Shown here in pieces: positions 1-12,474 of a stretch of DNA of 64,000 nt. The translations under genes were made by a program, and so were the position numbers. The stretch is from Allium sativum. Taxonomy: Eukaryota; Streptophyta; Magnoliopsida; Asparagales; Amaryllidaceae. The first letter of the stretch is position 1. Every line of letters starts with the position of its first letter. The notes under the pieces were generated by a model that saw only the letters and a list, made by a program, of their open reading frames with translations, had not been told where the DNA came from and searched no databases. The DNA lies in assembly GCA_030737875.1 (NCBI GenBank), contig CM060923.1, positions 490,818,453-490,882,452 on the forward strand, in the 5' to 3' direction.

Positions 1-3000
1 TTGCTTTTGAAACGAGTATTAAAACTATTTATATAATCCGTTTTAAATAGAAATCGACGAAATATATATTATATATATTATATATATAATATAATGGCCT
101 GAATAGAACGCGCCGCGCCGCGGCAGTTCGTGAATTTCGACCATTTATTTCAAACGGACATTACGGGAGATCCGACCGTCGGATTCTCCTAAAACCGGAA
201 CCGTTGGGTTCGTATCGAAAAGAGCTTTCTAACGAATATTAGAAATTTGAAATCTAACGGTTGGATTTGGAATTATGTCCGAATCAAATTTGAAAAAGGT
301 CGCTGTAAGTGCAGTTCGATGGCCATTGGTGGAAATCGACTGTACGGGCCTTGACAAAATTATTAAAAATAGTAATAATTTGTGTAAAATCATAAGAAAT
401 GATTTGTGAAGATTTGGGATGAAAAACTCCATATTTGAAAAGATAAAAATAGGTTTTTATCGAAATGAACTAGTTTTGAACTAGAATTATAATTCTATTT
501 ATTTTTAAATTAATGAATTGAATTTAAAAAGGGTTTTGAAAATAACCAGAATATCCAATGATTGCATTGGAGGGGATTTGGATCGAAATTGTCTTCGGAA
601 TATTTCGATGTTGGAATTCGTGATTATATAGGTGTTGTTATGGAAATTTGAAAGATATATATTTATATCATTATTTCCAATACGGCATTTGTTAGTCGTA
701 GAATTCGATATTGAATATAAGCCGATATATTTTCTATTCAGAGCCTTGTATTGAATATCGAATGTGATTTGGGTTTGTCGTGAATGGTGTCTTCACTAAC
801 ACTGTTCTTGAACCCAGTTGAGAAATGATTAAATATTTTTATTTAGATTTAATGAAGTGTGCCAATTAAATGATATTTAATTGGAATTGAATTGATATTG
901 ATTTTTGGGTTTATCGTGGACAGTGTTTTAAATAACACTCGTTCTTTAACCCGATAATTAATGGAATGTGATTTTGGGTTTATCGTGAACCGTGTTTTAA
1001 ATGACACTGATTCTTTAACCCAGTTAAAGATTAAAACTAAGTGGAGTTTTAATGAATCTTTAATTAGATTGAAATGATCGAAAATGGAGTATCACCAGTA
1101 TTGCTCCAGGCGATGGTTAAATCTTTAATTAGATTTGAACGTGAAATGGTAATTGAATTTACCGATAACACTGTGGTGTTAGATATGAAGTATTACCAGT
1201 TTTACTTCATGGGATGAATAGGTTGGGATTGGGAAATAAAATAAATGATTACTTCGGTGTGGTTCGCTAATCCCGACTAGTTGGAATTGATATTCAAAGG
1301 AGATTAAAGAATAAATTTAAAGAATTTATCTTGGATAAAATTAATGGGAACTTTTTCCCAAAGTATAGGAATATTTGAATAAAAGAATATTCTGAATTGG
1401 AATGAGGCGTATGTTGTGTTTGTGTAACACTTTTATAATATATTCGCGAGTTATTCAGAAAGACCGGGTTTATCCCATTCTGAATAACTGATTCGACGTG
1501 GTGTCGAAGATGAAGACGGTGGTCGAAGACCAGAAGTCTTCACGTCGTTTGGGTGATTGCTGATGATCTTGATTGGGCTGTACACCCAAGAAGATGGAAA
1601 CAGTTGGTGATCGTCCAGACGTACTTGGAGATCGATGGATATGCGGGGTACTAGGTGCCTCCGGATTCGTTCAGACCCAGAACGGACTTGTAAATGGACT
1701 GTGTGTCTGACATTGGATTTTAGTCCGTGTGATTGATCTCTATTAAATATATATCTGTTTGGCGGCGGAGAATTTATTCTCTTGCTTAACGCCCTTCTCT
1801 GAGACGTACGAGCTCAGGGGTTATATATTGATGGATATCAAACGCATGGAGTGAGTTGCCTGTGTGGCATGCCTAAGTGGCAATTGATCGAGGCTTCTGT
1901 TGAAAAGCAAAGTCTTGTGGTGATGATCAAAGCACGGCCTTTGTGGCGTAGCTTTGTGTAACGTTTGCTTCGCGAGTTTCACACCCGGTATGAACCAAAA
2001 ACGGGAGACGGACCTCAGGGAGGGCATGCGTTTCCTTCTAGCTAAAAAGTGGCGTCAATGGTTTTACACGCCCTGACGAGTTTGACTTATGTGGTTGTTG
2101 CTGTTGCGAGGCGCCTCGGTTTGATCGGACGATCCGGGTCCGATGGAGTCATTCGTTGGCTCATTTACGCCCCAAAGGGCGGGGAAACGTAGTGTTCAGG
2201 GTTTAAGTTTAATCCACATCGGTGGACCGGCCCTGACGATCCAAGGGTCACTCGAGCTCTGATCCTGAGACTCGGGCTAGACAGTCTCGAATCGGTTGAG
2301 GACTATCTTTTGCCTCAGTTCATAGATGGAAATCCAATTTCCAAATACGTGACATTTGCGGTTTTATTTGTAAATCTATATATGGCGACATGATATATGG
2401 TACCCATGCCGCCTATGATTGATACTTATGATTTGAAGTTGTTTTATACACTATGCACTTATAATAGTATCAAATAATCTGTTTTAAACGTATCAAGCAT
2501 TCTTTGGCTGTTATAAGGGAAAACCCTATCCCCCGGCTTGCGTTGCATTGTGTGATAGGACCTGGGTCTTATAACAGCTTCATTTTTCTTTATTTAGCAT
2601 TGCGCTGTTCGTTTTATGCACTGGTATTCTTGGGAGGAAACCCGTTCCGTGTTATACGGCGTGGTCCCTTGATTTACCTAACTTTGAAAATAAAGATAAT
2701 AACTGTTTTAGTTCTCACACCAGTCACATGACTGACCTGGAGTTTATTGTTTTAACCTAAACTCTGGGTGCCCCTATTTTGACACGGGCAGCTAGTAGTT
2801 TTGGTTTTGCAGATTTATATTCACAGTATCCTGGTTTACAGCTGGAACGATATCCGGAAAGCTTTGTATCCGTATATCTACTTCTAGTTGTGTATTGTAT
2901 TATTTTCCGCTGCTATGTATTAAAATGTAATTTAAATCTCTGATATTTTTGTGTAATATTCATTTATACTCTGTATATTCTTGTAATCTGATGCATTGTT

Positions 3001-3098
3001 GTAATATACAATGAAATATTCTTCTGTATGGGTTCTGTTGTGGCTTGTTCTCGAACTATCCGACGCTTTCCTTTACGGGGAAGTTACGGGTTTTCACA
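1..3098 (+). mobile_element. 3' portion of a giant LTR (copy E, A/C family), truncated by the window edge
   Basis: This is the distal part of the LTR type that flanks elements A and C. It aligns by eye with the reverse complement of about 6076-9240 and with about 57650-61091. It ends GGGTTTTCACA at 3098, the same end as A's LTRs. No primer-binding site follows, so it is either a solo LTR or the 3' LTR of a plus-strand element lying to the left. It contains the GCAGTTCG module (about 100-320), the direct-repeat stretch TTTATCGTGAACnGTGTTTTAAATGACAC (about 960-1015) and the GC-rich structured block (about 1850-2240). There is no coding capacity; short open frames here are chance frames. Confidence 0.85.
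2107..2181 (+). other. Conserved triple stem-loop block (copy E)
   Basis: Three inverted repeats lie within 75 bp: a perfect 12-bp palindrome CGAGGCGCCTCG (2107-2118), a stem ATCGGAC/GTCCGAT with a 7-nt loop (2124-2144), and a stem CGCCC/GGGCG with a CAAA loop (2168-2181). The block recurs in every A/B/C-type LTR in the window, about 0.9-1.0 kb before the LTR end. The function is unknown; an RNA-level role such as packaging, dimerisation or 3'-end formation is inference. Confidence 0.6.
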
Positions 3099-3169
3099 TT
3101 TCTCGTGATCAACACGAGCTTGCCACCATTTTTTGGGATATTAAATAACGAAAGTGGCAAAGTGTCAGG

Positions 3170-3360
3170 ATTCTTGACTACTCGTTTTCACGTGTTGATT
3201 ACCCGTTTTGGGCTGATCGACACACGTTTTCATCCATTTTCTAGGATGCAATATTTTTTGGGATGACAAAGTGGTAGATTAGTTAACCACTCAATTTCAC
3301 TGCGTTGATCAGGCTGTTTAGGCGGAATAACATGCGTTTTCATCCAATTTTTGGGATTTG
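3170..3360 (+). repeat. Two diverged tandem units sharing CGTTTTCATCCA
   Basis: The stretch near 3170-3250 (TTTCACGTGTTGAT, then ACACACGTTTTCATCCA, then TAGGATGC) is repeated in diverged form at about 3290-3360 (TTTCACTGCGTTGAT, then ACATGCGTTTTCATCCA, then GGGATTTG). The spacing is about 105 bp. A weaker third copy may lie at 3099-3150. Confidence 0.5.
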
Positions 3361-3928
3361 AGTTTTTTTGGCTTTGGGATGCGAATTTTTGACATCGCCT
3401 TAGTTTCTTACTCCGTTTTTAGGATACGAATTTTGTATCCTCCATGGATACGAAATTCGGGTTGGTGGTCCCAAAACTCACCTATACATACCCCATAGCT
3501 TGGCATTCAAAGGGGTTGGTTCACTTGCATGCTTCCTGCACATTGGCATTTCAAAGCCCTAAAGCACCATTAATGGTTGCCTTCGTCTTCCCCATAGATG
3601 TTGGACTTCTTTTGGACTTCAAAATGTTGCACAAACGTTTTCCTACAAAGTTTGGACATTCTTAGACATTCACACTATTTTTGGACTGTATTGGATATCT
3701 TTTGAATTTCTTGGATATTGCAGCTACTACTTAGACATTGCTCCATGTTTTTGCTTAATGAAGAAGAAGAAAGACATTTTGGTCAAAGATTAGAATTAAG
3801 AAACATTTTGTTGTTCTATTATACAACTTTATACACAAATATTGTCCAAACATGCATGACTTTTGTAATCAACTATTATATGATGAACGATTACTATGAA
3901 GTGGACGTAGGCGTTAGTGTCGAACCAC

Positions 3929-3935
3929 TATAAAA
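3929..3935 (+). promoter_or_regulatory. TATA-box candidate (TATAAAA)
   Basis: CACTATAAAAGGCTG is a near-ideal plant TATA context, followed 25-35 bp later by a TTTCATTACTTCAG-like start region. No downstream gene is visible. It may be the promoter of an old unrecognised retroelement LTR. Confidence 0.3.
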
Positions 3936-4164
3936 GGCTGTGTTCTCGCTGCGTTTCATTACTTCAGATTTAGATTATCATTTCTGTACAAAACATACAC
4001 TCGGGCGTTGGCGTGCATGAATAATGAAAATTCCCCACGTTAACAATATCATTTTTATTAAAGTAAGCACTGTGGAAGATAAGACTGAAATTTGAAGCAA
4101 GCAGATTGCATTTATTTATATGTGTTGCTAATCATAATCTCATCTTAAGGTTCATAATCTCAAT

Positions 4165-4173
4165 GTTTTTTTT
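4165..4173 (-). other. Possible LINE poly(A) tail (T9 on + strand)
   Basis: A run of nine Ts about 160 bp beyond the last LINE codon, in the position expected for a minus-strand LINE 3' tail. It is short, and no flanking duplication was found. Confidence 0.25.
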
Positions 4174-4332
4174 TGAAATTTGGTTCACTTTATTACTAAT
4201 ATAATACTGTACATTACATCATATATATATATGGTAAAAAAACAAACAAGAATATAAAGCCACTTTCAATTCCCTCTTCTCGCTCTTTACTTTCGCTCTT
4301 CACTTTCATCCTGCATCCACTAATTCGATACC

Positions 4333-6075
4333 CTATCTCGATAGGAATCGAATGTTTCTTGTAGTCCTTTGTTTCTTACTATCATTATTTGCCACTAGAT
4401 AGCGAATTTTCTTCTCAATATGTCTTGGCTTAAGTGTAGCATCACAAGATCTATTTGCGAAGACTCTCTGATTAAGTTCATTCCAGACGTAATATACCAT
4501 GGAGGTTATAACAACATAAGCAATGTCTTGGATCTGGTCACCAGCCTTAAATGGACAATGGATCTATCTAATCTCATCTTCCAGGGAGGTTGATAATATA
4601 TGAGGTAAATCCAGCTTTAATTTCATTGTGCTACAAATAAATCATTAATATGCACAGTTGAAGAAGAGGTGGTTAGCAGTTTATATATCTTGGTTACATA
4701 GTATGCATGAATTGTTTCATATAATGCCAAAACGAGAAGGACGTTCTCCAGTATTCAATATGTCTAATGTTGTCAAGTAAGAAATGGACATACTCCTGCT
4801 GTTTTTGGTATGCCAAATTATGTGTAAGTAAGGTTTTATAACTTCAACTCCACGAGCTGCTTGAATTGCCTTCAAGAAAGAGAATTTTCCACCGTCCCCC
4901 ATTAGTCGTAGTTGTTAGGCTAATCTGATCTAATGTGGATATCGTGAATGTGCCTTGTAGCTTCACGAGTAGTCGGATGAAAGGATGGACATATATAGCT
5001 ATTCTACAACACCATGGATACCCTCTCTATGCCATCACCACCAGACTAAATTATGTTGAAGCCCAATACGCTGACTAAACACTTGTAGTTAATCCAAGGT
5101 TCATGCCAAATCGAGGTATCCATTAACTATAGATCTGTTGAATAATTTTCTTTTTGATATTCATATATGAAGCATCGATTTCCATGTTGATGATGCATTG
5201 TTGTCGATAGCCTTGATGTAAAAATTTTTCCATTGCAATACCTGCTATACATCCAAGCTTTCCACAAATTATTCTTTGTTAAGAAATTCCACACTAGCTT
5301 TATAAATGTGCCCATCTTGAGGTTTGGAAAATGCTTTAGTCCTATTCCTCCTTCTATTTTAGATTAACATAAAATATGCCAGGCAACCGTATGACTTCAA
5401 CATGCCCAAAGAAAATCAGCATATAAAGCCTATATTTTATCAAGATATACTCTAGTATTTAGTAGATAAATACCAGTAAAAAACCATTGAAGTAGTCACT
5501 GAAAGAATTAGTTCATCCCTCTCTGCAAAACTCTGTTGCTTACGTTGCCATCTAAGCAATTTATCTTGCACCATTTGAATTAATGACTGACAATCACTGT
5601 AGTGAAGTTTGTTCGAAGATAATGGAATACCTAAGTATTTAATGGGGGAAATATCTAGTTTTAAAACCAAACACTGATTGAATTTTTGAGAGTTATTTAT
5701 TGTTTTGCTTAAATAGAGTTTAGTTTTGGAAGTGTTTGATAATAACCTTGCATAGTACCCCAGCTTTGTAAAAGTTATTTGTAGCGCATTGGCACAAATA
5801 GTGGTAGATTTTCCAAACACCATTAAGTCATCAACATAGAGAAGGTGAGTTATAGTTGGGGTAATCTTATACGCTGGCAAGAACTCCTTGTTGTGTATGG
5901 ATTCATTCATTAAATATATGAAATACCCCATGGCTATAGCGAATAAATAAGGTGATAATTGATCGCCTTGGCGTATTACCCTAATAGAAGTTATGAAACC
6001 CTTCGGTATGCATTTGTCTATAACATTGATGAAATGGACGGTGAACCCCATGAGATGCATAATGTGGAAGATAAG
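4333..6075 (-). pseudogene. LINE (L1-like) reverse transcriptase, C-terminal half, interrupted
   Basis: Minus-strand translation gives a plant non-LTR reverse transcriptase. Visible pieces in order are RQGDQLSPYLFAIAMGYF (around 5910-5970), the catalytic box YVDD in LLYVDDLMVF (codons at 5827-5838), IKYLGIPLSSNKL (near 5620), a C-terminal piece FIKLVWNFLTKNN (about 5270-5310), a zf-RVT-like NHLFFNCAY (about 4650-4680) and a final WNELNQRVFANRS segment ending at a TAG at 4333-4335. Stops and frameshifts separate the pieces. The preceding half of the RT lies 27.5 kb away at 33617-34114, displaced by insertion of element A exactly at 6075/6076. LINE RT copies its own RNA at nicked chromosomal DNA; this copy cannot. 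Confidence 0.88.
6071..6075. repeat. Target-site duplication of element A (ATAAG), left copy; right copy 33612-33616
   Basis: ATAAG lies immediately before TGTGAAAACCC (6076) and again immediately after GGGTTATTACA (33611). LINE reading continues across the site once A is removed, which independently confirms both boundaries. Confidence 0.92.
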
Positions 6076-6915
6076 TGTGAAAACCCGTAACTTCCCCGTG
6101 AAGTAAAGCGCGGATAGTTCGAGAATAAGCCACAACAGAACGCAGACGGAAGAACATTTCATTGTATATTACAACAATTCCATCAGAATACAAGAATATA
6201 CAGAGTATAAATGAATATTACACAGAAATATCAGAGATTTAAATTACATTTAAATACATCGCAGCGGAAATTAATACAATACACAACTAGAAGAGATATA
6301 CGGATACAAAGTTTTCCGGATATCATTCCAGCTGCAAACCAGGATCCTGTGAATATAAATCTGCAAAACCAAAACTACTAGCTACCCGTGTCAAAATAAG
6401 GGCACCAAGAGTTTAGGTTAAAACAATAAACTCCAGGTCAGTCATGGGACTGGTGTGAGAACTAGAACAGTTATTAATATTTATTTTTAAAGTTAGGTAA
6501 ATCAAGGGACCACGCCGTATAACTAGGAACGTGTTTCCTCCCAGGAATACCAGTGCATTAAACAACAACGCAATGCTAAATAAAGAACAATGAAGCTATT
6601 ATATGACCCAATTCCTATCACACAATGCAACGCAAGCCGGAGGATAGGGTTTTTACCTTATAATAGCCAAGAATGCTTGATATGTTTAAAACAAATCATT
6701 TGATACTATTATAAGTGTATAGTGTATAAAACAACTTCAAATCATAAGTATTAATCATAGACGGCATAAGCACCCCATCCCACTATGTCGCTAAACTAGG
6801 CTCTACAAATAAAACCGCATAATCACGTATTTGGAAATTGGATTTTCATCTATGAACCGAGGCAAAAGATAGTCCTCAACCGATTCGAGACAATCTAGCC
6901 TACCATGTCTCAGGA

Positions 6916-7221
6916 TCAGAACGCATCGACCCTTGGAGCAACAGGGCCGGTCCACCGATGTGGATTAGAAGAAATCCTGAACACTGCGAATCCCCGCCCT
7001 ATGGGGCGCAAATGAGCCAACAAATGACTCCATCGGACCCGGATCGTCCGATCAAACTGAGGCGCCTCGCAAAAGCAACAACCACATAAGTCAAACTCGT
7101 CAGGGCGTGTAAAACCACTGACGCCACTTTTAGCTAGAAAGAAACGCATGTCCTCCTTGAGGTCCGTCTCCCGTTTTTGGTTCATACCGGGTGTGAAACT
7201 CGCGAAGTAAACGTTACACAA
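6916..7221 (-). other. Conserved GC-rich LTR block with a 101-codon open frame (probably non-coding)
   Basis: A 101-codon frame starting MCNVYFASFTPGMNQKRETD occurs here and at the matching place in the other LTR (30282-30587). Related frames in B's LTRs (from 17357 and 27753) share only the PGMN-KRE-DLREGMRFFLA part, then diverge and stop. The C copy (about 59950-60060) is frameshifted. This is best read as a conserved nucleotide block that happens to be open, carrying the triple stem-loop (here GAGGCGCCTC 7059-7068 and ATCGGAC/GTCCGAT 7032-7052). Confidence 0.45.
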
Positions 7222-9360
7222 AGCTATGCCACAAAGGCCGTGCTTCGACCATCAACCACAAGACTTTGTTTTTCAACAGGAGCCTTGATCATTTGCCACT
7301 TATGCATGCCACACAGGCAATTCACTCTATGCGTTTGATATCCATCAGTATATAACCCCTGAGCTCGTACGTCTCAGAGAAGGGCGTTAAGCAAGAGAAC
7401 AAATTCTCCGCCGCCAAACAGATATATATTTAATAGAAATCAATCACACAGACTAAAATCTAATGTAAGACACACAGTCCATTTACAAGTTCGCTCTGGG
7501 TCTGAACGAAACCGGAGGCACCTAGTACCCCGCATATCCATCGATCTCTAAGTACGTCTGGACGACCACCAACTGATTCCCTCTTCTTGGGGGTACGACC
7601 CAATCAAGATCATCAGTAATTATCCAAACGACGTGAAGACCTCTGGTCTTCAACCACCGTCTTCACCTTCGACATATCGTCATATCAGTTATTCAGAATG
7701 GGGTAATCCCGGTCTTTCCAAATAACTCACATATATAATAAACAAGTGTTACACAAACACAACATACGCCTCATTCCAATTCATCAGTCACTAACCGTAA
7801 GTTTGCCAGAGAATAATTCCATAAATATTTACCCCGAAGGCCGAAACCAACATCAGATCAATACCCAGGAATCCATTCGTCTTAGCCAACCTACAGTTAG
7901 TTTCTAAATCTCACATTCATAGGGAAAGGCTCCCATTAATTTTATCAAAGATAAATTCTTTAAATTTATTCTTTAATCTTCCTTTGGATGTCATTTCAAA
8001 CCAAATTATGTTTTTCCAAACTAGTCGGGATTAGCGAACCACACCAAAGTAATTATTTATTTTATTTCCCAATCCCAACCTATTCATCCCATGAAGCAAA
8101 ACTGGTAATACTCCATATCTAACACCATGGTGTTATCGGTAAATTCAATTACCATTTCACGTTCAAATCTAATTAAAGATTTAACTATCGCCTGGAGCAA
8201 AACTGGTGATACTCCATTCTCGATCTTTTCAATCTAATTAAAGATTCATTAAAACTCCACTTAGTTTTAATCTTTAACTGGGTTAAAGAATCTGTGTCAT
8301 TTAAAACACGGTTCACGATAAACCCCAAAATCACATTTCAATTCAATTCCAATTAAATATTATTTAATTGGTACACTTCATTAAATCTAAATAAAAAGAT
8401 TTAATCTTTTCTCAACCGGGTTCAAGAACAGTGTTAATAAAGACACCATTCACGACAAACCCAAATCACATTTGATATTAAATACAAGGCTCTAAGTAGA
8501 AAATATACCGGCTTATATTCAATATCAAATTCTACGACCAACAAATATCGTATTGGAAATAACAATATAAATATATCTTTCAAATTTCCATAACAATATT
8601 TGTATAATCACGAAATCCAACATCGACATAATCCAAAGACAATTTCGATTCAAATCCATTCCAATGCAATTATTGGAAATTCTGGTTATTTTCAAAACCA
8701 TTTCAAATCCAATTTATTTATTTAAAAATAAATAGAATTATAATTCTAGTTCAAAACTAGTTCATTTCGATAAAAATCTATTTTTATCTTTTCAAATATG
8801 GAGTTTTTCGTCCTAATTCTTCACAAATCATTTCTTATGATTTTACACAAATTATTGATATTTTTAATAATTTTATCAAGGCCCGTACAAGTCGATTTCC
8901 ATCAATGGCCATCGAATTGCACTTACAGCGACCTTTTCCAAATTTGATTTGGACATAACTCCAAATCCAACTGTTAGATTTCTAATTTCTAATATTCGTT
9001 AGAAAGCTCTTTTCGATACGAACCCAACGATTCCAGTTTTAGGAGAATCCGACGGTCGGATCTCCCGTAATATCCGTTCGAAGTCAATGGTCGAAATTCG
9101 CGAACTGCCGCGGCACGGCGCGTTCCATTCAGGCCATTATATTATATATATATAATATATACTTCATCGATTTCCTTTCGAAATGAATTTTATAAATCGT
9201 TTTTAAACTCGTTTTCAAAACGATTTCAACTTCTATTTTTTTCAAATTCAAATCAAAATTGAATTTTCCCTTACAAATTCGTTTTAAATTCATTTCAAAT
9301 TGATTTCAATTCAAATTGATTTCTAATTCAATTTCAATTCGTTTCCAATTCAATTCAATT

Positions 9361-9645
9361 TCAATTCGAATTCGTTTATATTCAATTTTCAATTCGAATT
9401 CATTTCTATTCAATTTCAATTCGAATTCATTTCTATTCAATTTCAATTCGAATTTATTTCTACTCAATTTCAATTCGAATTCATTTCTATTCAATTTCAA
9501 TTCGAATTCATTTATATTCAATTTCAATTCGAATTCATTTATATTCAATTTCAATTCGAATTCATTTATATTCAATTTCAATTCGAATCCATTTATATTC
9601 AATTTCAATTCGAATTCATTTATATTCAATTTCAATTCGAATTCC
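9361..9645. repeat. 27-bp minisatellite in the 3' LTR of A
   Basis: About ten units of a 27-bp repeat (core TTTCAATTCGAATTCATTT) in which C/T and G/A variants distinguish units. Because 27 is a multiple of three, both strands stay open for 124-171 codons (FNFNSNSFI repeats on +, FELKLNINE on -). These frames are artefacts of the repeat, not genes. The matching part of A's other LTR is deleted. Element C shows no expansion at the same place (around 57650-57700). Confidence 0.85.
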
Positions 9646-10291
9646 ATTTCAAAATATTCGATTTTGAAAGCACTTTTCAATATTCATTATAAAAACGAAT
9701 ATAATCGATATAAATATCGTTCACGTCAAAATGGCGTCAATCTAATCAACATGGCTTCATATGTTTCTATTTTCAAATATTCTATTACAAATATTTCTAT
9801 TTCAAATATTTCTATTTCAAAACTGGAATGAGGCCCAATCAATTACCATATAATGTTAATTATATGGATTTTCTACAACACATGTTTACAATAACAACGA
9901 TGAATAATCAACCATCATCCAAAGTGCATTCTATGATATATAAGCATCAAATATAAATATTCAACGCTTATAACAGTCTGTCAAACAATCGATCGACATT
10001 CAGCTAATTATTGGGACTAGTGTACGTCATATATCGTCCCAATACCCGTGTGGGGTTTCAAACAATCAAACACATATTTTATTTGTGCAGTTGGGCGATG
10101 TGTAAAATTTATCGTCCCAATCAATATTAGTCAGATATGTGTATATAAACAAATCGTCCGATTTGTTTATTTTTATTTCATTTTACATACACGTTAAAAA
10201 TTCTATTTTCAACTATAAAATATTTTATTTCATTTCACATCACATCACATAATCATCTACACATCAAAATCAAATAAACAAGAATACAAGC

Positions 10292-10396
10292 CGTCCATGG
10301 TCTGTGGACGACGGGTGTCGGGTGCTACTAAACACCGTCTGCATCCTAGTATATATTTTAACTAGAAAATAAAATTAAAAGGTGAGAAGTTCTCAC
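10292..10396 (-). other. Two conserved inverted repeats in A's 3' LTR
   Basis: GTGAGAA-G-TTCTCAC (10382-10396) and CGTCCA-(7 nt)-TGGACG (10292-10310) lie about 70 bp apart. Both recur in B and C at the same relative place with identical arms. Confidence 0.6.
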
Positions 10397-11012
10397 AGAG
10401 GGTTCCACTCCGCCGTGCTTTGCTTTTAAACTGCTGAGCCGTCTGGATCAGCTTGAAATTCCTATGCAGTTCTTTTCACGTTGTTCAAATAAAAATTATA
10501 TTTTTATTGCTTCATTTCAACAAATAAAAATTATATTTTTATTTCTACTTCATATATTTTTTAAACACTCATTCCTATATAAAAACTATATTTTTATATT
10601 TCTACTTCATATATAAAGATCGAATTTTATTTCATTGCTATAAAAAAAATCACATTTTTATCTCAACACATAAATAATAAAAAATCAGATTTTTATTTCG
10701 CTACATATATAAAGATCAAATTTTTACTATCTATATAATATAAAAATCGTATTTTTATTATCGCCACTATATAAAAATCATATTTTTAATCTTTCTATAA
10801 TATAAAAATCATATTTTTAATTTTCTATAATATAAAAATCATATTTTTCTATGGTAAAAATCAAATCTTCTCTACGATAAAGGTCTAAACTTTCTTCATA
10901 TAAAATCAAAAATGAATTCCATGCCATTCTATATAAAATCAGATTTTTAAAACCCACCTTTAATCACAAAATTAATTCAATTACTTACTTAAAAGAAAAT
11001 AAAAGAGTAAAA

Positions 11013-11441
11013 ACTTACTTTGCTAATCGAAGAGGGGGAAGAGGGCGCTTAACGGTCGGAGAGAGGCTCTGTGGCCTGAGGGTGACGGTGTGGGGTCGAT
11101 TGGCAGGTACGGTGGTCGGAGTGGAGCTGAGGGCGGCGACAAGTGGTGGTGTGGGCCTAGGGGCGGGGGTATTGGGTTGATTGGCTGCTAGGGCTTCACT
11201 TTGGAGGGTTTGGGGTTCGTACGAAGCAGAGGGGGTGGAGGAGGGCGAGAGCGAGATGGCGGAGCTCCGGCGAAGTGGCGCTTCTGACGAGGCGACGCGG
11301 TGAACGAGAGGGGGGGCGATGGGGGGAGGGGGTAACATCGGTTTTTTTTCTTTTTCTGAGCAATGAAATCGACGGGGGAAGGAAAGTAAAGGGGGAGGGG
11401 GTTTTTGTAAAAGTAATTTTATATTTTAATTTATATATAAT
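11013..11441 (-). promoter_or_regulatory. LTR promoter, C-rich leader and splice donor (A, 3' LTR)
   Basis: In LTR sense: a TATA-like TTATATATAA (11431-11440), then a strongly C-rich, GC-rich leader (about 11340-11020) standing out from the AT-rich LTR, then GCAAAGTAAGT with the donor GT at 11018-11017. The leader carries a proline-rich open frame (11015-11338, 107 codons) whose TAA stop overlaps the donor, so splicing would remove the stop. Promoter and donor are inferred from sequence and recurrence in six LTR groups. Confidence 0.5.
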
Positions 11442-12474
11442 TTTTTTTTACCCAAAAGGGTTGACTTTATCTCCGAACTCTGAATGAGGTCCAACGACTG
11501 TCGTCCCTAACTAATTACCCCCATTCCGAACACACTGGGATATGCCACGTAAGCCAGTTTGGCCGGTTCGACTAGTTTTCATCAAAATCAAAATATAACT
11601 CTATATATTGAATTTGAACACACATTTCAATTTACCGGGGCCACATACTAACTCGAAAAATTCTCAAAAAATATTTTCTAGCTTCGTATTGACGATACGG
11701 TCCTAATAAAACTAGTTTCGTCGAATTCTGAGACCTTTTGAAAAATGGCCATTTTCCAGTCGATTAAAATCAACTAAAACTGGTCAAACGCGTTTTCCTT
11801 TATTCGAAAAATTATGAAATTTGGAATCTGGCAATAACCTTAGATCCCGGATCCAACAAAAGTGGTTTCGTCGAAATCCGAGTTCGTTTGCAAAATTTCC
11901 ATTTTTAAGGGCCTGAATTCTATAGCGACTATTCATAATTTTCAACTGGAAATATCTTTTGATTCCCGCCATGAAATTTCGATTTTTCGGATTCGTTGAA
12001 AAGATATTCCCAATTAGATTTAATTATTTTTGGTTTCACTAAAATCCGGTTTATTTTGCACCCGATATGTTCAAATGAAGTTTGAAATCGAATTATCGAA
12101 CTACCGCGCCATTTTCAATTCCTTTTATATATATAAATAATTATTTATATTCTATCGACGATTTATATAATATATACGTTCGAATTCTATTCAAAATAAA
12201 TTTCTCGTCGTTATTATTTAAAATAATTCATTTTAAATAATCAAAATTCGCTAAAATTGCCAAAATAAAAATTTTAAATTGGCTCAGATTTCCGGGTTAT
12301 TACAATCTCCCCCACATAAAACTTTTCGTCCCCGAAAAGGAACGAAGCCGAAAGTTGTTTAACAAATCAACTCAACTTCCATTATTTTGATTACGGCTTA
12401 AGTTCTTAAACTTTTCAGTTTCTAAGAACTTTTCAAATTTTTCAAAAATTTGGCTGACACCCTAAATTTTCAAA

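Larger units (their letters stand above)
3099..4332. other. Unassigned AT-rich DNA between LTR fragment E and the LINE
   Basis: I recognise no gene. The segment starts immediately after the end of LTR E with an inverted repeat CTCGTG-ATCAA-CACGAG. It continues into diverged repeats, then unique-looking DNA with a good TATA motif near 3929. A run of nine Ts near 4165-4173 could be the poly(A) tail of the minus-strand LINE. Reading frames of about 70 codons (3444-3665, 3718-3933) resemble nothing I know and are probably non-coding. Confidence 0.5.
6076..12304 (-). repeat. 3' LTR of element A (6,229 bp, full length)
   Basis: On the minus strand it starts TGTAATAACCCGG at 12304 and ends GGGTTTTCACA at 6076. 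Order in LTR sense: AT palindrome and CGGTAGTTCG module (about 12290-12100), TATA (about 11435), C-rich leader and GTAAGT donor (11018-11013), AAAATATGATTTTT-like motifs (about 10980-10490), GTGAGAA palindrome (10396-10382), CGTCCA hairpin (10310-10292), a 27-bp minisatellite (about 9645-9361), the GCAGTTCG module (about 9110-8890) and the structured GC block (about 7390-6900). The partner LTR (29442-33611) lacks about 2 kb of the middle. Confidence 0.9.

Noticed and set aside
3599..4045. Possible small copia-type LTR (TGTTGGACTTC ... TTAACA) around the TATA box at 3929
   Set aside because: The flanking 5-mers differ (ATAGA, ATATC), and no primer-binding site or second copy is visible.
9306..9831. 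Opposed open frames of 124 (-) and 171 (+) codons
   Set aside because: Both are translations of a 27-bp tandem repeat (multiple of three) and have no other protein features.
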